DNA from: Actinocorallia herbida
GTDB lineage: Bacteria; Actinomycetota; Actinomycetes; Streptosporangiales; Streptosporangiaceae
Reading direction: 5' to 3'
Length of the DNA: 64,000 bases
NCBI RefSeq assembly: GCF_003751225.1
Contig: NZ_RJKE01000001.1
Location: 6,138,001-6,202,000, forward strand
Part shown: one piece after another, positions 24,640 through 32,469 of the stretch
How the letters are laid out: each line of letters opens with the position of its first letter
Position numbering within the stretch: the first letter of the stretch is position 1
Notes under the pieces: generated by a model
The model's input: only the letters and a program-made list of their open reading frames with translations
Told to the model about the DNA's origin: nothing
Databases searched by the model: none
Position numbers and translations under genes: made by a program

Positions 24640-25390
24640 TAGATCGGCCGGTTCGCGACTTTCCCGTCCCGGATCTTCACGTGAATGGCATCGATGAACA
24701 GAACGGCATAAACCGCATCGAGGGGCCGGCTCTGCCATTCGCCCATACCTTCAAGAACACGGTCGGTGATCGTCGTGATGGTCGCTTTCGACACTTCCGC
24801 CCCATAGATCTCGGCGAGGTGAGCGGAGATTTCTCCGTGGGTGAGGCCTTTGGCCGAAAGAGACAGGACCATGTCGTCGACCCCGCCGAGCCGCCGCTGG
24901 CGCTTGCGGACGATCTTCGGCTCGAACGAGGCGTCCCGGTCCCGCGGCACCTGGATCTCGACCGGCCCGACATCGGTGACGACCGTTTTGGGCCGGGCTC
25001 CGTTGCGGTGGTTGACCGTTTCGCCAGGGTCGGTGATCTCGCCGTGGCCGCGGCCGAGATGGGCGTCCATCTCGCCCTGCAACGCGGTCTCCAGCACGAG
25101 CTTGACCAGCCCCGCCAGCATCCCGTCCCGGCCGACGAGTTCCCGCCCTTCGGCCTGGGCCGCCTCGACCAGCCGGCCCACCAGCGCCCGCTCCTCCGAC
25201 TGCTGCTTCTGCTTGTCCTGCCGCGAACCGGACAGACCGGCCTCCACGATCTCAGGGGAATCCTCGCTCACAGTGTCTCCTCAGATTCTCTGAGTCACAC
25301 CCTTCGCGGAACAGTCCCAACACATGATCTTGTCGGATGTTGTACGCCTCTTGGGAACCCGATGATCGGGAGTGGATTTAAGTTGGTCGT

Positions 25391-26008
25391 ATGAGAGGCG
25401 ACTCCACTGGCTCAGACCCTCGACTAGGGGAAGTCGAGCGGGTCGCGCTGCGACTGTTCGCCGAACTGGGCTACGACGCTGTCTCGGTGCAGATGATTGC
25501 AGACGCCGCAGGAGAGACTCCGCATGAGGTGCGGGCACTCGGTGGAAAGCCCGGGATCTATCGCTCGGTCATTGAAGATTTCAACCAGTCCAGAAACAGG
25601 CTTCTCGAGAAGATCGCAAGCGCTCGAGAGGAGGGCGGCGGCGACCTTCGACGAGATCTTGAACAGATCATGGAGTACCACATCGACCATCCCGATGTTC
25701 TGGCACTCTTGCAGCATCGCGGGCTCAGAGATGCCGCCGACCTACCTGAGGTCGAGGATCGCTGGAACGAGTTCATCAATCGAATCGCCGCGGTCGTCGG
25801 ACCAGAGGTTGCACTCCAGCCCGGCTATCAGCTGCTGATGAACTCGGTCATCTGGTGCGTGCAGGGATTCCTCTTCGGCGGCGTGCTGACCCGGGATGGA
25901 GCGCGCCTCCGGCCGGACGATCCCAAGGCTCGCAGAATCTTTAGAGAGCAGATTCGGCAACTCTACGATCTGATATTCGAGACAGGCCTCCTCACCGATT
26001 CGCGGTGA
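25391..26008 (+). CDS. TetR family transcriptional regulator
   Basis: A 205-residue TetR-like regulator beginning 73 bp beyond the IS256 end. HTH region RLGEVERVALRLFAELGYDA, VSVQMIADAAGETPHEVRAL is recognisable, but the recognition helix lacks the usual YxYF/YRHF (here RALGGKPGIYRSVI). The ligand domain has IMEYHIDHPDVLALLQHRGL and LLMNSVIWCVQGFLFGGVL. Codon use is somewhat less GC-rich than in the first 22 kb. Convergent with the PaaX-like gene; its target is unknown, perhaps the box operon. Confidence 0.85.
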   Translation: MRGDSTGSDPRLGEVERVALRLFAELGYDAVSVQMIADAAGETPHEVRALGGKPGIYRSVIEDFNQSRNRLLEKIASAREEGGGDLRRDLEQIMEYHIDHPDVLALLQHRGLRDAADLPEVEDRWNEFINRIAAVVGPEVALQPGYQLLMNSVIWCVQGFLFGGVLTRDGARLRPDDPKARRIFREQIRQLYDLIFETGLLTDSR

Positions 26009-26019
26009 GAAGACCTGTC
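25981..26019. terminator. Bidirectional terminator
   Basis: GACAGGCCTCCTCACC (25981-25996) pairs with GGTGAGAAGACCTGTC (26004-26019) with two G-U pairs and a 7-nt loop. It overlaps the stop of the TetR gene and faces the end of the PaaX-like gene at 26027. Confidence 0.65.
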
Positions 26020-26026
26020 TGGAGCT

Positions 26027-26881
26027 TCAGTCGTCGGCGAGTTCTGACCACCGAGCCTGGGCGGCTTGGTGCCAGCGATCATGCAGGTCCTCGAAGACGT
26101 TCGCCGCACGGAGGCCTATCCAGTGCGGGGGCAGGAGGTCCGGAGGAAGCCTTGGGTCGAGCCGGGGGAAGCGGCGCCAGGAGTCCACCAGGCGCACCTG
26201 GGCCAGGAGAGTGCCGTCCCCTTCGGTGGGGCGCAGACCCGCGAACTCAGCGAGGAACTCCTCGTACTCCTTTGCCAACTCGTCCAGGTGCCATGCCTCG
26301 TTGACCATCGAGCGCTCTGAGCCCATCGCGGCGAACGGGCCGCAGAACGACGAGACAGAGTCCGCAAGGCCGAGATTCTCAACAATCTGTGTGACCTCGG
26401 CCTCGCGGTCGGCGTGAGGAGTGACCCACACTCCCTGCGCCGGGCTGCCCATCCCGGCCCAGGTGAGACCGTTCCGCAACTGGTGCCGCAGCTCGCGCTT
26501 GCTCTCGGGAACGCTGGCCAGCAGAACCAGCCATCGACCGTCCCAGGTCTCCCGGTCCCGGCCGAAGGAGTAGATCCGCTCCGCCCCTTCGGCCAGCAGA
26601 GCCCGGCCGTGGTCGGTGAGTCCCCACCGCACTCGTCGGCCCGACTTCTCCGCCACGATCCAGCCGTTGGCCGCCATCCGGTTGAGGGCCTGCCGTGCGG
26701 CCTTCTCCTCAATGTTGAGGCCTGCCAACACATGCAGGAGCGTCGAGGTCCAGGCGGTGCTTCCGCGCGGCAGGACGTACTCGCCGAAAACCGTCAGCAG
26801 AACGGATCGGACGCTGCTCACTCCGGTCTGCTGGCGACGGCTGAGGGAAGGGACAGCCGTGATCTCTTCGTCTGGGCTCAT
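26027..26881 (-). CDS. paaX: PaaX-family transcriptional regulator
   Basis: A 284-residue PaaX-type repressor. N-terminal winged HTH: SSVRSVLLTVFGEYVLPRG, then LNIEEKAARQALNRMAANGW and GRRVRWGLTDHGRALLAEGA. The central and C-terminal PaaX domains follow (TWDGRWLVLLASVPESKREL, LRNGLTWAGMGSPAQGVWVT, LVDSWRRFPRLDPRLPPDLLP). PaaX proteins bind aryl-CoA, classically phenylacetyl-CoA, and repress the catabolic operon. Here it lies directly after the last gene of the benzoyl-CoA operon, so a role in benzoyl-CoA sensing is likely. ATG at 26881 or GTG at 26896; the AAGGAG site overlaps the latter. Confidence 0.9.
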   Translation of the reverse strand: MSPDEEITAVPSLSRRQQTGVSSVRSVLLTVFGEYVLPRGSTAWTSTLLHVLAGLNIEEKAARQALNRMAANGWIVAEKSGRRVRWGLTDHGRALLAEGAERIYSFGRDRETWDGRWLVLLASVPESKRELRHQLRNGLTWAGMGSPAQGVWVTPHADREAEVTQIVENLGLADSVSSFCGPFAAMGSERSMVNEAWHLDELAKEYEEFLAEFAGLRPTEGDGTLLAQVRLVDSWRRFPRLDPRLPPDLLPPHWIGLRAANVFEDLHDRWHQAAQARWSELADD

Positions 26882-26960
26882 GGCCGGGGATGACACTCCT
26901 TGTTCCGCGATCGCACCAGGATAGGGAGAGGCGTGCCTGGATCACGCGACCGGGCGGGCT

Positions 26961-28505
26961 TCATGCAAGTGTGGCCAGGAAGTCTGGATGCCCCTGGACA
27001 GCCGTACGCCGAAGATAATGCCGGACGGCTCTCAGGCCACCGAGTTCCTCGCCCCCTCCTGCCCTTCCCGGGCCTCCGTGGACGAGTTGGGGCATCGCCA
27101 CTCCGTGGCCGGTGGATTCGGCGGCGTTGTTCCGGTTCAGGACGAGCAGCCTTCCGTGCCAGGGAGCGAGGGCGGTGACCAGTCCGCCCGCGATACCTTG
27201 GTCGGCGGTCACGATCGAGCCGGCGAGACTCCCGCCCCCGCGTGCCGCGATTTCTCCGGCTTCGGCCACCGTTCGGTAGGTCAGCAGGGTGCTCACCGGA
27301 CCGAACGCCTCGACCTCGTGGGGTGCACGCGCTGCCGAGTCCGCGCGCAGCAGCAGCGGAGACATAAACGCGCCATGAGCAAGATCAGCTCCGCGGACCT
27401 CCACCACATCGGGATCTCCGAAAACCGGTACGGCCTCCGACGCGAGCCGGGCGACGGCCGCGCGAACCTCGTCCCGCTGCGCCAGGCCGACCAGCGGGCC
27501 CATGGTGACGCCCTCCGCTGCGGGATGCCCCACGACCACCTCGGCCAACCGTGCGACGAGTGCGTCGGTCACCGCAACCTCCAGATCCTCGGGTACGAGG
27601 ATTCGCCGGATCGCGGTGCACTTCTGGCCGGCCTTCACTGTCATTTCCTCGGCGACCTGGTCCACGAAGAGCGTGAATTCGGGATCGCCGGGGGCTACAT
27701 CCGGGCCGAGGATGGAGCAGTTGAGCGAGTCCGCCTCCGCGTTGAACGGTACGGCGCGGCCCGCGACCGCAGGATGCGTTCGCAGCTTCAGGGCGGTCGC
27801 GGCCGATCCGGTGAAGGCAAGGGTGTCCTGCTCGGTGAGAGCTTCCAGAAGCCCGGCCGGGCCCGCGCAGAGCAGAGACAAGGCGCCTTCGGGGAGCAGT
27901 CCCGACTCGATGATCCGGCGCACGACGAGTTCGGTGAGGTAAGCCGTCGGACCAGCGGGCTTCACCACGGAGGGCATGCCGGCGAGGAAGGCCGGCGCGA
28001 ACTTTTCCAGCATTCCCCAGACGGGGAAGTTGTAGGCGTTGATCTGCACGGCGGTGCCGAGACGCGCGGTCAGCACATGTCGGCCTGCGAACAGTCCGCC
28101 TCTGCTGAGCGGCTCTACCGGCCCATCGGCAAGGACCGTGGAATCCGGAAGCTCACGCGCGCCCTTGCTCGCGTAGACGGCCAGCGTGCCGATCCCTCCA
28201 TCGACATCCACTGCGGTGTCGCGGCGGGTCGCTCCTGTCCGAGCGCTGAGCGCAGCGAACTCATCCAGGTGACCGCTCAGGTGTTTGGCCAGGACCTTCA
28301 GCACCGAGGCGCGTTGCGTGAAAGTGAGCGCACGCAGCGCGGGTCCGCCGTGTGTGCGGGCGTAGGCGAGCATTGCCGCGGGATCGGGTCCGGCGGAAGG
28401 CAACAGGGCGACCTCGTCCCCTGTGGCGGCGTCCAGCAGAGGCCGGGGCTCGCCCGAGCCCTCCTGCCATCGGTCTTCGCTGTAGCTGCGCAGTGCCTGC
28501 GTCAT
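26961..28505 (-). CDS. boxD: Aldehyde dehydrogenase, BoxD/PaaZ N-domain type
   Basis: A 514-residue aldehyde dehydrogenase of the PaaZ/BoxD group, without the MaoC hydratase domain of PaaZ (about 680 residues). Key parts: VQINAYNFPVWGMLEKFAP, VVKPAGPTAYLTELVVRRI, LAFTGSAATALKLRTHP, FNAEADSLNCSILGPD (active-site Glu) and VKAGQKCTAIRRILVPEDL (catalytic Cys). Its length and position after BoxC, BoxB and benzoate-CoA ligase genes fit 3,4-dehydroadipyl-CoA semialdehyde dehydrogenase, which oxidises the ring-opened aldehyde with NADP. ATG at 28505 overlaps the enoyl-CoA hydratase stop. Last gene of the operon. Confidence 0.82.
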   Translation of the reverse strand: MTQALRSYSEDRWQEGSGEPRPLLDAATGDEVALLPSAGPDPAAMLAYARTHGGPALRALTFTQRASVLKVLAKHLSGHLDEFAALSARTGATRRDTAVDVDGGIGTLAVYASKGARELPDSTVLADGPVEPLSRGGLFAGRHVLTARLGTAVQINAYNFPVWGMLEKFAPAFLAGMPSVVKPAGPTAYLTELVVRRIIESGLLPEGALSLLCAGPAGLLEALTEQDTLAFTGSAATALKLRTHPAVAGRAVPFNAEADSLNCSILGPDVAPGDPEFTLFVDQVAEEMTVKAGQKCTAIRRILVPEDLEVAVTDALVARLAEVVVGHPAAEGVTMGPLVGLAQRDEVRAAVARLASEAVPVFGDPDVVEVRGADLAHGAFMSPLLLRADSAARAPHEVEAFGPVSTLLTYRTVAEAGEIAARGGGSLAGSIVTADQGIAGGLVTALAPWHGRLLVLNRNNAAESTGHGVAMPQLVHGGPGRAGGGEELGGLRAVRHYLRRTAVQGHPDFLATLA

Positions 28506-29245
28506 CGTCTTCTCCGCTCCAGGAAATCGGTCATCCGGGTGTGCTTCTCCTCGCTGTCGAACAGCAATGCCTGCGCCGCGAGGTCGAACGTGGTCGTCGC
28601 TGGGCGGGTACTGCGAAGGGCCAGCTTCGTCAGCTCGAGCGCGCGCCATGACCTCTTGGCTATGGCGGAGGCGAGTGTCCTGCCGCGTTCGAGCAGGTCG
28701 GCCCCGTCATCGGCGAGTTCATCGACGAGCCCAGCGCGCAGCGCCCCGGCTGCGTCCAGGCGTGCTCCTGCGAAGAGCATCCGTCGAGCGGTGGATGGAC
28801 CGACAAGCTGGGGAAGACGCCAGTTGGCACCGGCGCCAGCGAGTATGCCGAGGGACAGCTCGGGCTGGCCGAACACCGCATGCGGCGAGGCCACCCGAAG
28901 GTCGCACGCCATGGCGAGTTCGCAGCCGCCACCCAAGGCAGGGCCATCGATCAGAGCGATGGTGGGCCAGCGGTGGGCTTCCAGGCGTTCGAAGAGCCCC
29001 GCGTTGATCGCGAGAAGAGCAGCGTCGGCATCCCGGTCACGTAGCTCGGCGATATCGGCGCCGGCCGCGAACACACCCGGGGTCGTGGAATGGATGAGAA
29101 GGACGCTCGGGGTCCGCCGAGCCTCTGTCAGGACCTCATCCAGTTGAGCGACCATCGCCTGGTCCAGCGCGTTGTGCTTGTCCGGCCTGTCGAGACCGAT
29201 CCACCACAAGAAGCCTTCGCGTTCGACGCGAACCAGGCGGCTCAT
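28502..29245 (-). CDS. Enoyl-CoA hydratase/isomerase family protein (box operon)
   Basis: A 247-residue crotonase. VFAAGADIAELRDRDA near residue 60, ALGGGCELAMACDLRVASP near 103, and AVFGQPELSLGILAGAGANW (first hydratase Glu present). The second Glu position reads ARRMLFAG, so it could act as isomerase as well as hydratase, similar to PaaF/PaaG-like enzymes. In the box pathway 3,4-dehydroadipyl-CoA must be isomerised or hydrated before oxidation, which fits. ATG overlaps the stop of the 3-hydroxyacyl-CoA dehydrogenase gene and its stop overlaps the aldehyde dehydrogenase start. Confidence 0.9.
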   Translation of the reverse strand: MSRLVRVEREGFLWWIGLDRPDKHNALDQAMVAQLDEVLTEARRTPSVLLIHSTTPGVFAAGADIAELRDRDADAALLAINAGLFERLEAHRWPTIALIDGPALGGGCELAMACDLRVASPHAVFGQPELSLGILAGAGANWRLPQLVGPSTARRMLFAGARLDAAGALRAGLVDELADDGADLLERGRTLASAIAKRSWRALELTKLALRSTRPATTTFDLAAQALLFDSEEKHTRMTDFLERRRR

Positions 29246-30720
29246 GCCAGGGTCCTTCCGGCGAGGGCGCGTCGGCGCAGGAGCGGGCCTGGCCGGTAGC
29301 GTGGGTCCCCGTAGGAGCGCTGCAGCCCAGCGAGGACTTCGTGCACCGTTCCTGCGCCCCACCGATCGCCCCAAGCGATCGGGCCCAGCGGGTGGCCGGC
29401 ACCGAGTCGCATGGCCGTATCCACGTCCTCGGCGCTCGCGATTCCCTGCTGCACTACTTCCACAGCCAGATTGACGATCATCGCGACGGTCCTGGTCACG
29501 ATCAAGCCGGGGATATCGTCCAGCACGTAGACGTCCAGTCCTGCCGCTTGGAGAAGGCCGGTCGCCTCCGTGAGTGCGGCCGATGGACAGGAATCAGAGG
29601 CCGCCACCGCGATGGCCGAGGCGGTCGCGTCATCCAAGGTCCGGTCCACTACAACCACCGGAGCGCCGTGTTCGGCGGCGAGCTCGGTAGCGGTCACGCC
29701 CTTGCTGCGTATGAGGATGGCACCGCTCGGCAGGACGAGGGTCTGCTCATCCTGCCCGCCGTCCAGCACGGCGACACCAGAGCGTGCCAGCAGAACGTGC
29801 AGATCCGCAGCTCCGTTGTCGACGACTTCAAGGGGGCACGGCGCCTTGTCCGCTGGTCGAGCCGGCTCTGGGGGCGCAACGTCATGGCGGTAGACGCCTC
29901 GGCCGCTTTTGCGCCCGAGTCTCCCCGACGCGACCAAGGCCCGTTGGGCGGGCGCCGGGGTGAACCGCGCGTCGAAGCCGAGTGCCTCCCAGACAGAACG
30001 CGTGACGGACTCGTTGACGTCATGGCCGATCAGGTCCATCAGCGCGAACGGGCCCAGGGGAAACCCTCCCGCCCCCGTAAGCACCGTGTCGATGGTCTCG
30101 GGCGCCGCGGCGCGCTCATCCAGAAGCCTCCACGCCTCGGCGTAATAGGGCCGGGCGATCCGGTTGACGATGAAGCCCGGGGTCGGCGCCACACGCACTG
30201 CGGTCTTGCCCCACGCTGTGACCAGGTCGATCACGGTGGAGACGACTGCCTCTGTTGTCTCGGCCCCTGGAATGACCTCGACCAGCCTCATCCTCGGCAC
30301 GGGATTGAAGAAGTGCAGCCCGACCACACGGTCAGGGCGGCCGACCCCGGCTGCGATGGCGCTGGGCGAGAGGGAGGAGGTATTGCTCGCCAGCACGCAG
30401 TCCGCCGTGACGACTGCCTCTACCTCGGCGAACAGGCGCCGCTTGACGTCGAGATCCTCGATGACGGCTTCGATGACGATGTCGGCGGGGGCGAGTGCGT
30501 CGACATCGTCAGCGGCTGTAAGGCGCAGTGTCTCCGGATCCGCAGTCAGCTTTCCCCGCTCTACGAGCGCCGCTACCTGCTCTCGGATGAGGGCGACCGC
30601 TCGCTCGGCGGCACCGGGCGCGGTGTCCATGAGCAGTACGGGATGGCCGGCGAGGGCTGCGACCTGGGCGATTCCCGTGCCCATGGTTCCGGCGCCCACG
30701 ACGGCGATGGTCTGGTGCAT
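29242..30720 (-). CDS. 3-hydroxyacyl-CoA dehydrogenase, PaaH-like two-unit form
   Basis: A 492-residue protein longer than the common 280-290-residue form. The first half is a full enzyme: VVGAGTMGTGIAQVAALAGH, VIEAVIEDLDVKRRLFAEVE, catalytic GLHFFNPVPRMRLVEVIPG and TPGFIVNRIARPYYAEAWRL. The second half has a degraded nucleotide part and an extra C-terminal dimer domain (DDIPGLIVTRTVAMIVNLAV, RLGAGHPLGPIAWGD), as in PaaH of phenylacetate degradation. It would oxidise 3-hydroxyadipyl-CoA to 3-oxoadipyl-CoA; no thiolase gene for the next step is in the window. ATG at 30720. Confidence 0.93.
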   Translation of the reverse strand: MHQTIAVVGAGTMGTGIAQVAALAGHPVLLMDTAPGAAERAVALIREQVAALVERGKLTADPETLRLTAADDVDALAPADIVIEAVIEDLDVKRRLFAEVEAVVTADCVLASNTSSLSPSAIAAGVGRPDRVVGLHFFNPVPRMRLVEVIPGAETTEAVVSTVIDLVTAWGKTAVRVAPTPGFIVNRIARPYYAEAWRLLDERAAAPETIDTVLTGAGGFPLGPFALMDLIGHDVNESVTRSVWEALGFDARFTPAPAQRALVASGRLGRKSGRGVYRHDVAPPEPARPADKAPCPLEVVDNGAADLHVLLARSGVAVLDGGQDEQTLVLPSGAILIRSKGVTATELAAEHGAPVVVVDRTLDDATASAIAVAASDSCPSAALTEATGLLQAAGLDVYVLDDIPGLIVTRTVAMIVNLAVEVVQQGIASAEDVDTAMRLGAGHPLGPIAWGDRWGAGTVHEVLAGLQRSYGDPRYRPGPLLRRRALAGRTLA

Positions 30721-30727
30721 GAGTTTC

Positions 30728-31252
30728 CTATTCGTCGAGGCGGCGCAGGCCGGTCCGGTAGCGCTCGGCGTTGTCCTCGTAGAGCGCGACGGCATCGCTG
30801 ATCCAACTCCCCAGGCCGCGAGGCGCGGGCCTCACCCGAGCCGGCACGCCCACCGCGATGTGCCCCGCGGGGACCCTTCCGTCCTCCGGCACGAGTGCCG
30901 CCGCACCGACGGCTCCGCCGGAGTCGACGAGCGCGCGGTTCAGGATGATCGACCCCGAGCCGATCAGGCAGTCGTCGCCGATCACACATCCCTCAAGGTG
31001 GACGTTGTGCCCGATGACGGACCGGTCACCGATGAGCGTCGGCCATTCCTCGGTCGTGTGCAGGACGCTCCCATCCTGGATGGAGGTGGACTCTCCGATC
31101 TCTATCGAGCCGTAGTCCCCGCGCAGGACCGCGCCGGGCCAGATCGACGCTCCAGCACGGATCTTGACCGATCCGATCACGGTGGCGTCAGGGTGGACGT
31201 AGGCCCGCGGATCTATCTCAGGGATACGCGTGCCCAGCGCGTAGATCGCCAT
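30728..31252 (-). CDS. Gamma-carbonic anhydrase-like / PaaY-like hexapeptide protein
   Basis: A 174-residue left-handed beta-helix protein with hexapeptide repeats (IGSVKIRAGASIWPGAVLRG, GNS-like IGESTSIQDGSVLHT, IGDRSVIGHNVHLEGCVIGD) and a C-terminal helix. Metal-binding histidines are visible in VLHTTEEWP and IGHNVHLEG. PaaY, a relative in phenylacetate operons, is a thioesterase that clears dead-end CoA products; others are carbonic anhydrases. A detoxifying thioesterase for the epoxide route is a reasonable guess. Its ATG overlaps the amidohydrolase stop by one base. Confidence 0.85.
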   Translation of the reverse strand: MAIYALGTRIPEIDPRAYVHPDATVIGSVKIRAGASIWPGAVLRGDYGSIEIGESTSIQDGSVLHTTEEWPTLIGDRSVIGHNVHLEGCVIGDDCLIGSGSIILNRALVDSGGAVGAAALVPEDGRVPAGHIAVGVPARVRPAPRGLGSWISDAVALYEDNAERYRTGLRRLDE

Positions 31253-32112
31253 CAGCTCTCCAAATCAAGGTGATAGACGCGGGCGGCGTTCCCTGCCAGA
31301 ACCAGAGCGGCGGTCTCTGCGTCGGGGCAGAGCGCGGCGACGGCTCGGGCGTTGCGGCTGATGCCGGGCACTCCCGGCCAGTCCGTACCGAAGATCATCT
31401 TGCGCGTGAGGCGGTTCCAGTTGTGCTTGGAGTAGTACTCCTTGAGCCGCGAGGGCGGCAGCCCCGAGAGCTCGATCCACACATGGTCGTTCGACAGCGC
31501 CATGAACGCGGCGGCGTCGTACCACCAACCGCGCCCGCCGTGGGCGAGCGCAATGTGCAGACGCGGGAAGTCCCGCAGGACGTCGTCCAGAAGCACAGGG
31601 TCCGCGAACTTGTTGCTAGATCCTGGAAAGGTACTGGTCCCGCAGTGGACGACAAGCGGAATACCCGCCGCCTGACACAGCTCATAAGCCGGATACAGGC
31701 TCCGGTCGTTAGCGGCCGCCCCGGCGTGGACGGGGTGAAGCTTGCACGCGACGGCGCCGAGGTCCAGCTGCCGCTGGAGTTCCTCAGCGACCGGATGGTG
31801 CAGGTGCGGATTGATGTTCGCGATGGCTTTGATCCGCGCCGGATCATGGGAGGTCAGCGGAAGGAGGTCCTCGACCGGTTGGACACCCGTCGCCTTGGGG
31901 CTGTACTCGCTCAGCAACAGCGCGATGTCCACGCCTTCACCGTCGAGGTAGTCGGCGAAGCGCTTCGGGTCGATCCTGCCGTCGCCGTCGTAGACCTTGT
32001 CGAGTACCTCGCCGTCGCCGAAGTCGTGGGCCCACTGTTTCCAGGCCGGCTTGAGCGTGGGCAGCCGAGCAGCGTGCATGTGCACATCGATCAGCGGCAT
32101 TCCATCGAGCAT
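31252..32112 (-). CDS. Amidohydrolase-2 family protein within the box operon
   Basis: A 286-residue metal-dependent TIM-barrel hydrolase/decarboxylase. LIDVHMHAARLPTLKPAW gives the HxH metal site at residues 11-13; later ligands in IPLVVHCGTSTFPGS, LHIALAHGGRGWWYDAAA and MIFGTDWPGVPGIS. It has no step in the known benzoyl-CoA epoxidation route, so it may supply benzoate (for example by decarboxylating a phthalate-like or hydroxybenzoate acid or cleaving an amide or lactone) or be an accessory hydrolase. It sits between ferredoxin and PaaY-like genes with one-base overlaps on both sides, so it is certainly cotranscribed. Confidence 0.88.
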   Translation of the reverse strand: MLDGMPLIDVHMHAARLPTLKPAWKQWAHDFGDGEVLDKVYDGDGRIDPKRFADYLDGEGVDIALLLSEYSPKATGVQPVEDLLPLTSHDPARIKAIANINPHLHHPVAEELQRQLDLGAVACKLHPVHAGAAANDRSLYPAYELCQAAGIPLVVHCGTSTFPGSSNKFADPVLLDDVLRDFPRLHIALAHGGRGWWYDAAAFMALSNDHVWIELSGLPPSRLKEYYSKHNWNRLTRKMIFGTDWPGVPGISRNARAVAALCPDAETAALVLAGNAARVYHLDLES

Positions 32113-32450
32113 CAGTCCCCCCTGTAGGCGGTGACGAATTCGGTGTCCACACCGAGCGGACCAAGCGTGCTGCCTCCGCCCGCCATGCCCAGCGCCTCGT
32201 CTCGGCCTGGCAGCGGCTCGGCGAAGAACCGGGCGTTGTCTGCGACGAATCCGCTCTGTTCAACAGGCACCCGCCGGTCCTGGCTGATAGCGGTGACCGG
32301 GCAGACGGGCTCGCAGGCCCCACAGTCGATGCATTCGGCAGGGTTGATGTAGAGCTTGCGCTCCCCCTCGTAGATGCAGTCGACGGGGCACTCCTCGACG
32401 CAGGAGCGGTCCATGACGTCGATGCAGGCGGCGGCGATGACGTACGGCAT
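32112..32450 (-). CDS. 7Fe/8Fe ferredoxin (box operon)
   Basis: A 112-residue ferredoxin. The N-terminal cluster motif DVMDRSCVEECPVDCIYEG and the second motif CIDCGACEPVCPVTAI match the seven-iron ferredoxins of actinomycetes (one 3Fe-4S and one 4Fe-4S). A C-terminal tail of about 45 residues follows. It lies between a flavin reductase and other box genes. In canonical clusters BoxA combines a two-cluster ferredoxin and a reductase in one polypeptide; this protein likely supplies the ferredoxin part and carries electrons to BoxB. Confidence 0.92.
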   Translation of the reverse strand: MPYVIAAACIDVMDRSCVEECPVDCIYEGERKLYINPAECIDCGACEPVCPVTAISQDRRVPVEQSGFVADNARFFAEPLPGRDEALGMAGGGSTLGPLGVDTEFVTAYRGD

Positions 32451-32469
32451 CGTGCTTTCCTCTTTCAGG

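Larger units (their letters stand above)
22772..25271 (-). pseudogene. IS256-family (Mutator-type) transposase, split by IS630 insertion
   Basis: The N-terminal half (GTG at 25271 to 24641) carries ALVGRLVEAAQAEGRELVGR, NHRNGARPKTVVTDVGPVEI, VPRDRDASFEPKIV and VYAVLFIDAIHVKIRDG (first catalytic Asp). The C-terminal half (23446 to 22772) continues with LVIGVTADGFRDILGIWAGD, VCDGLKGLPEAI (second Asp), VQTCIVHLLRHTFRYV and CSTNAIESVNARIRRAV (catalytic Glu). Joining the halves at the duplicated TA restores RPIY-LVIGV, the normal family sequence. The gene is inactive because of the insertion. Confidence 0.88.
22731..25318 (-). mobile_element. IS256-family element, interrupted
   Basis: Terminal inverted repeats GGGTCTGTTTAGCGAA at the left and GGGACTGTTCCGCGAA (read inward) at the right bound the element; further inward 18 of about 26 positions agree. 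It is split by an IS630-family element at 23447-24639. The flanking 8 bp differ (ACAGCACC left, AACACATG right), so no target duplication remains. Confidence 0.8.

Noticed and set aside
22721-25328. Simple insertion of IS256 with target duplication
   Set aside because: The bases flanking the two terminal repeats do not match, and the interrupted gene does not continue on the far side.
26961-28505. Assignment as full PaaZ of phenylacetate degradation
   Set aside because: The MaoC hydratase domain is absent, no PaaABCDE oxygenase is nearby, and the context is benzoyl-CoA; BoxD-like fits better.
26988-29147. A 719-residue plus-strand frame opposite the box aldehyde dehydrogenase and hydratase
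   Set aside because: No domain and no ribosome site; antisense of two well-supported genes.
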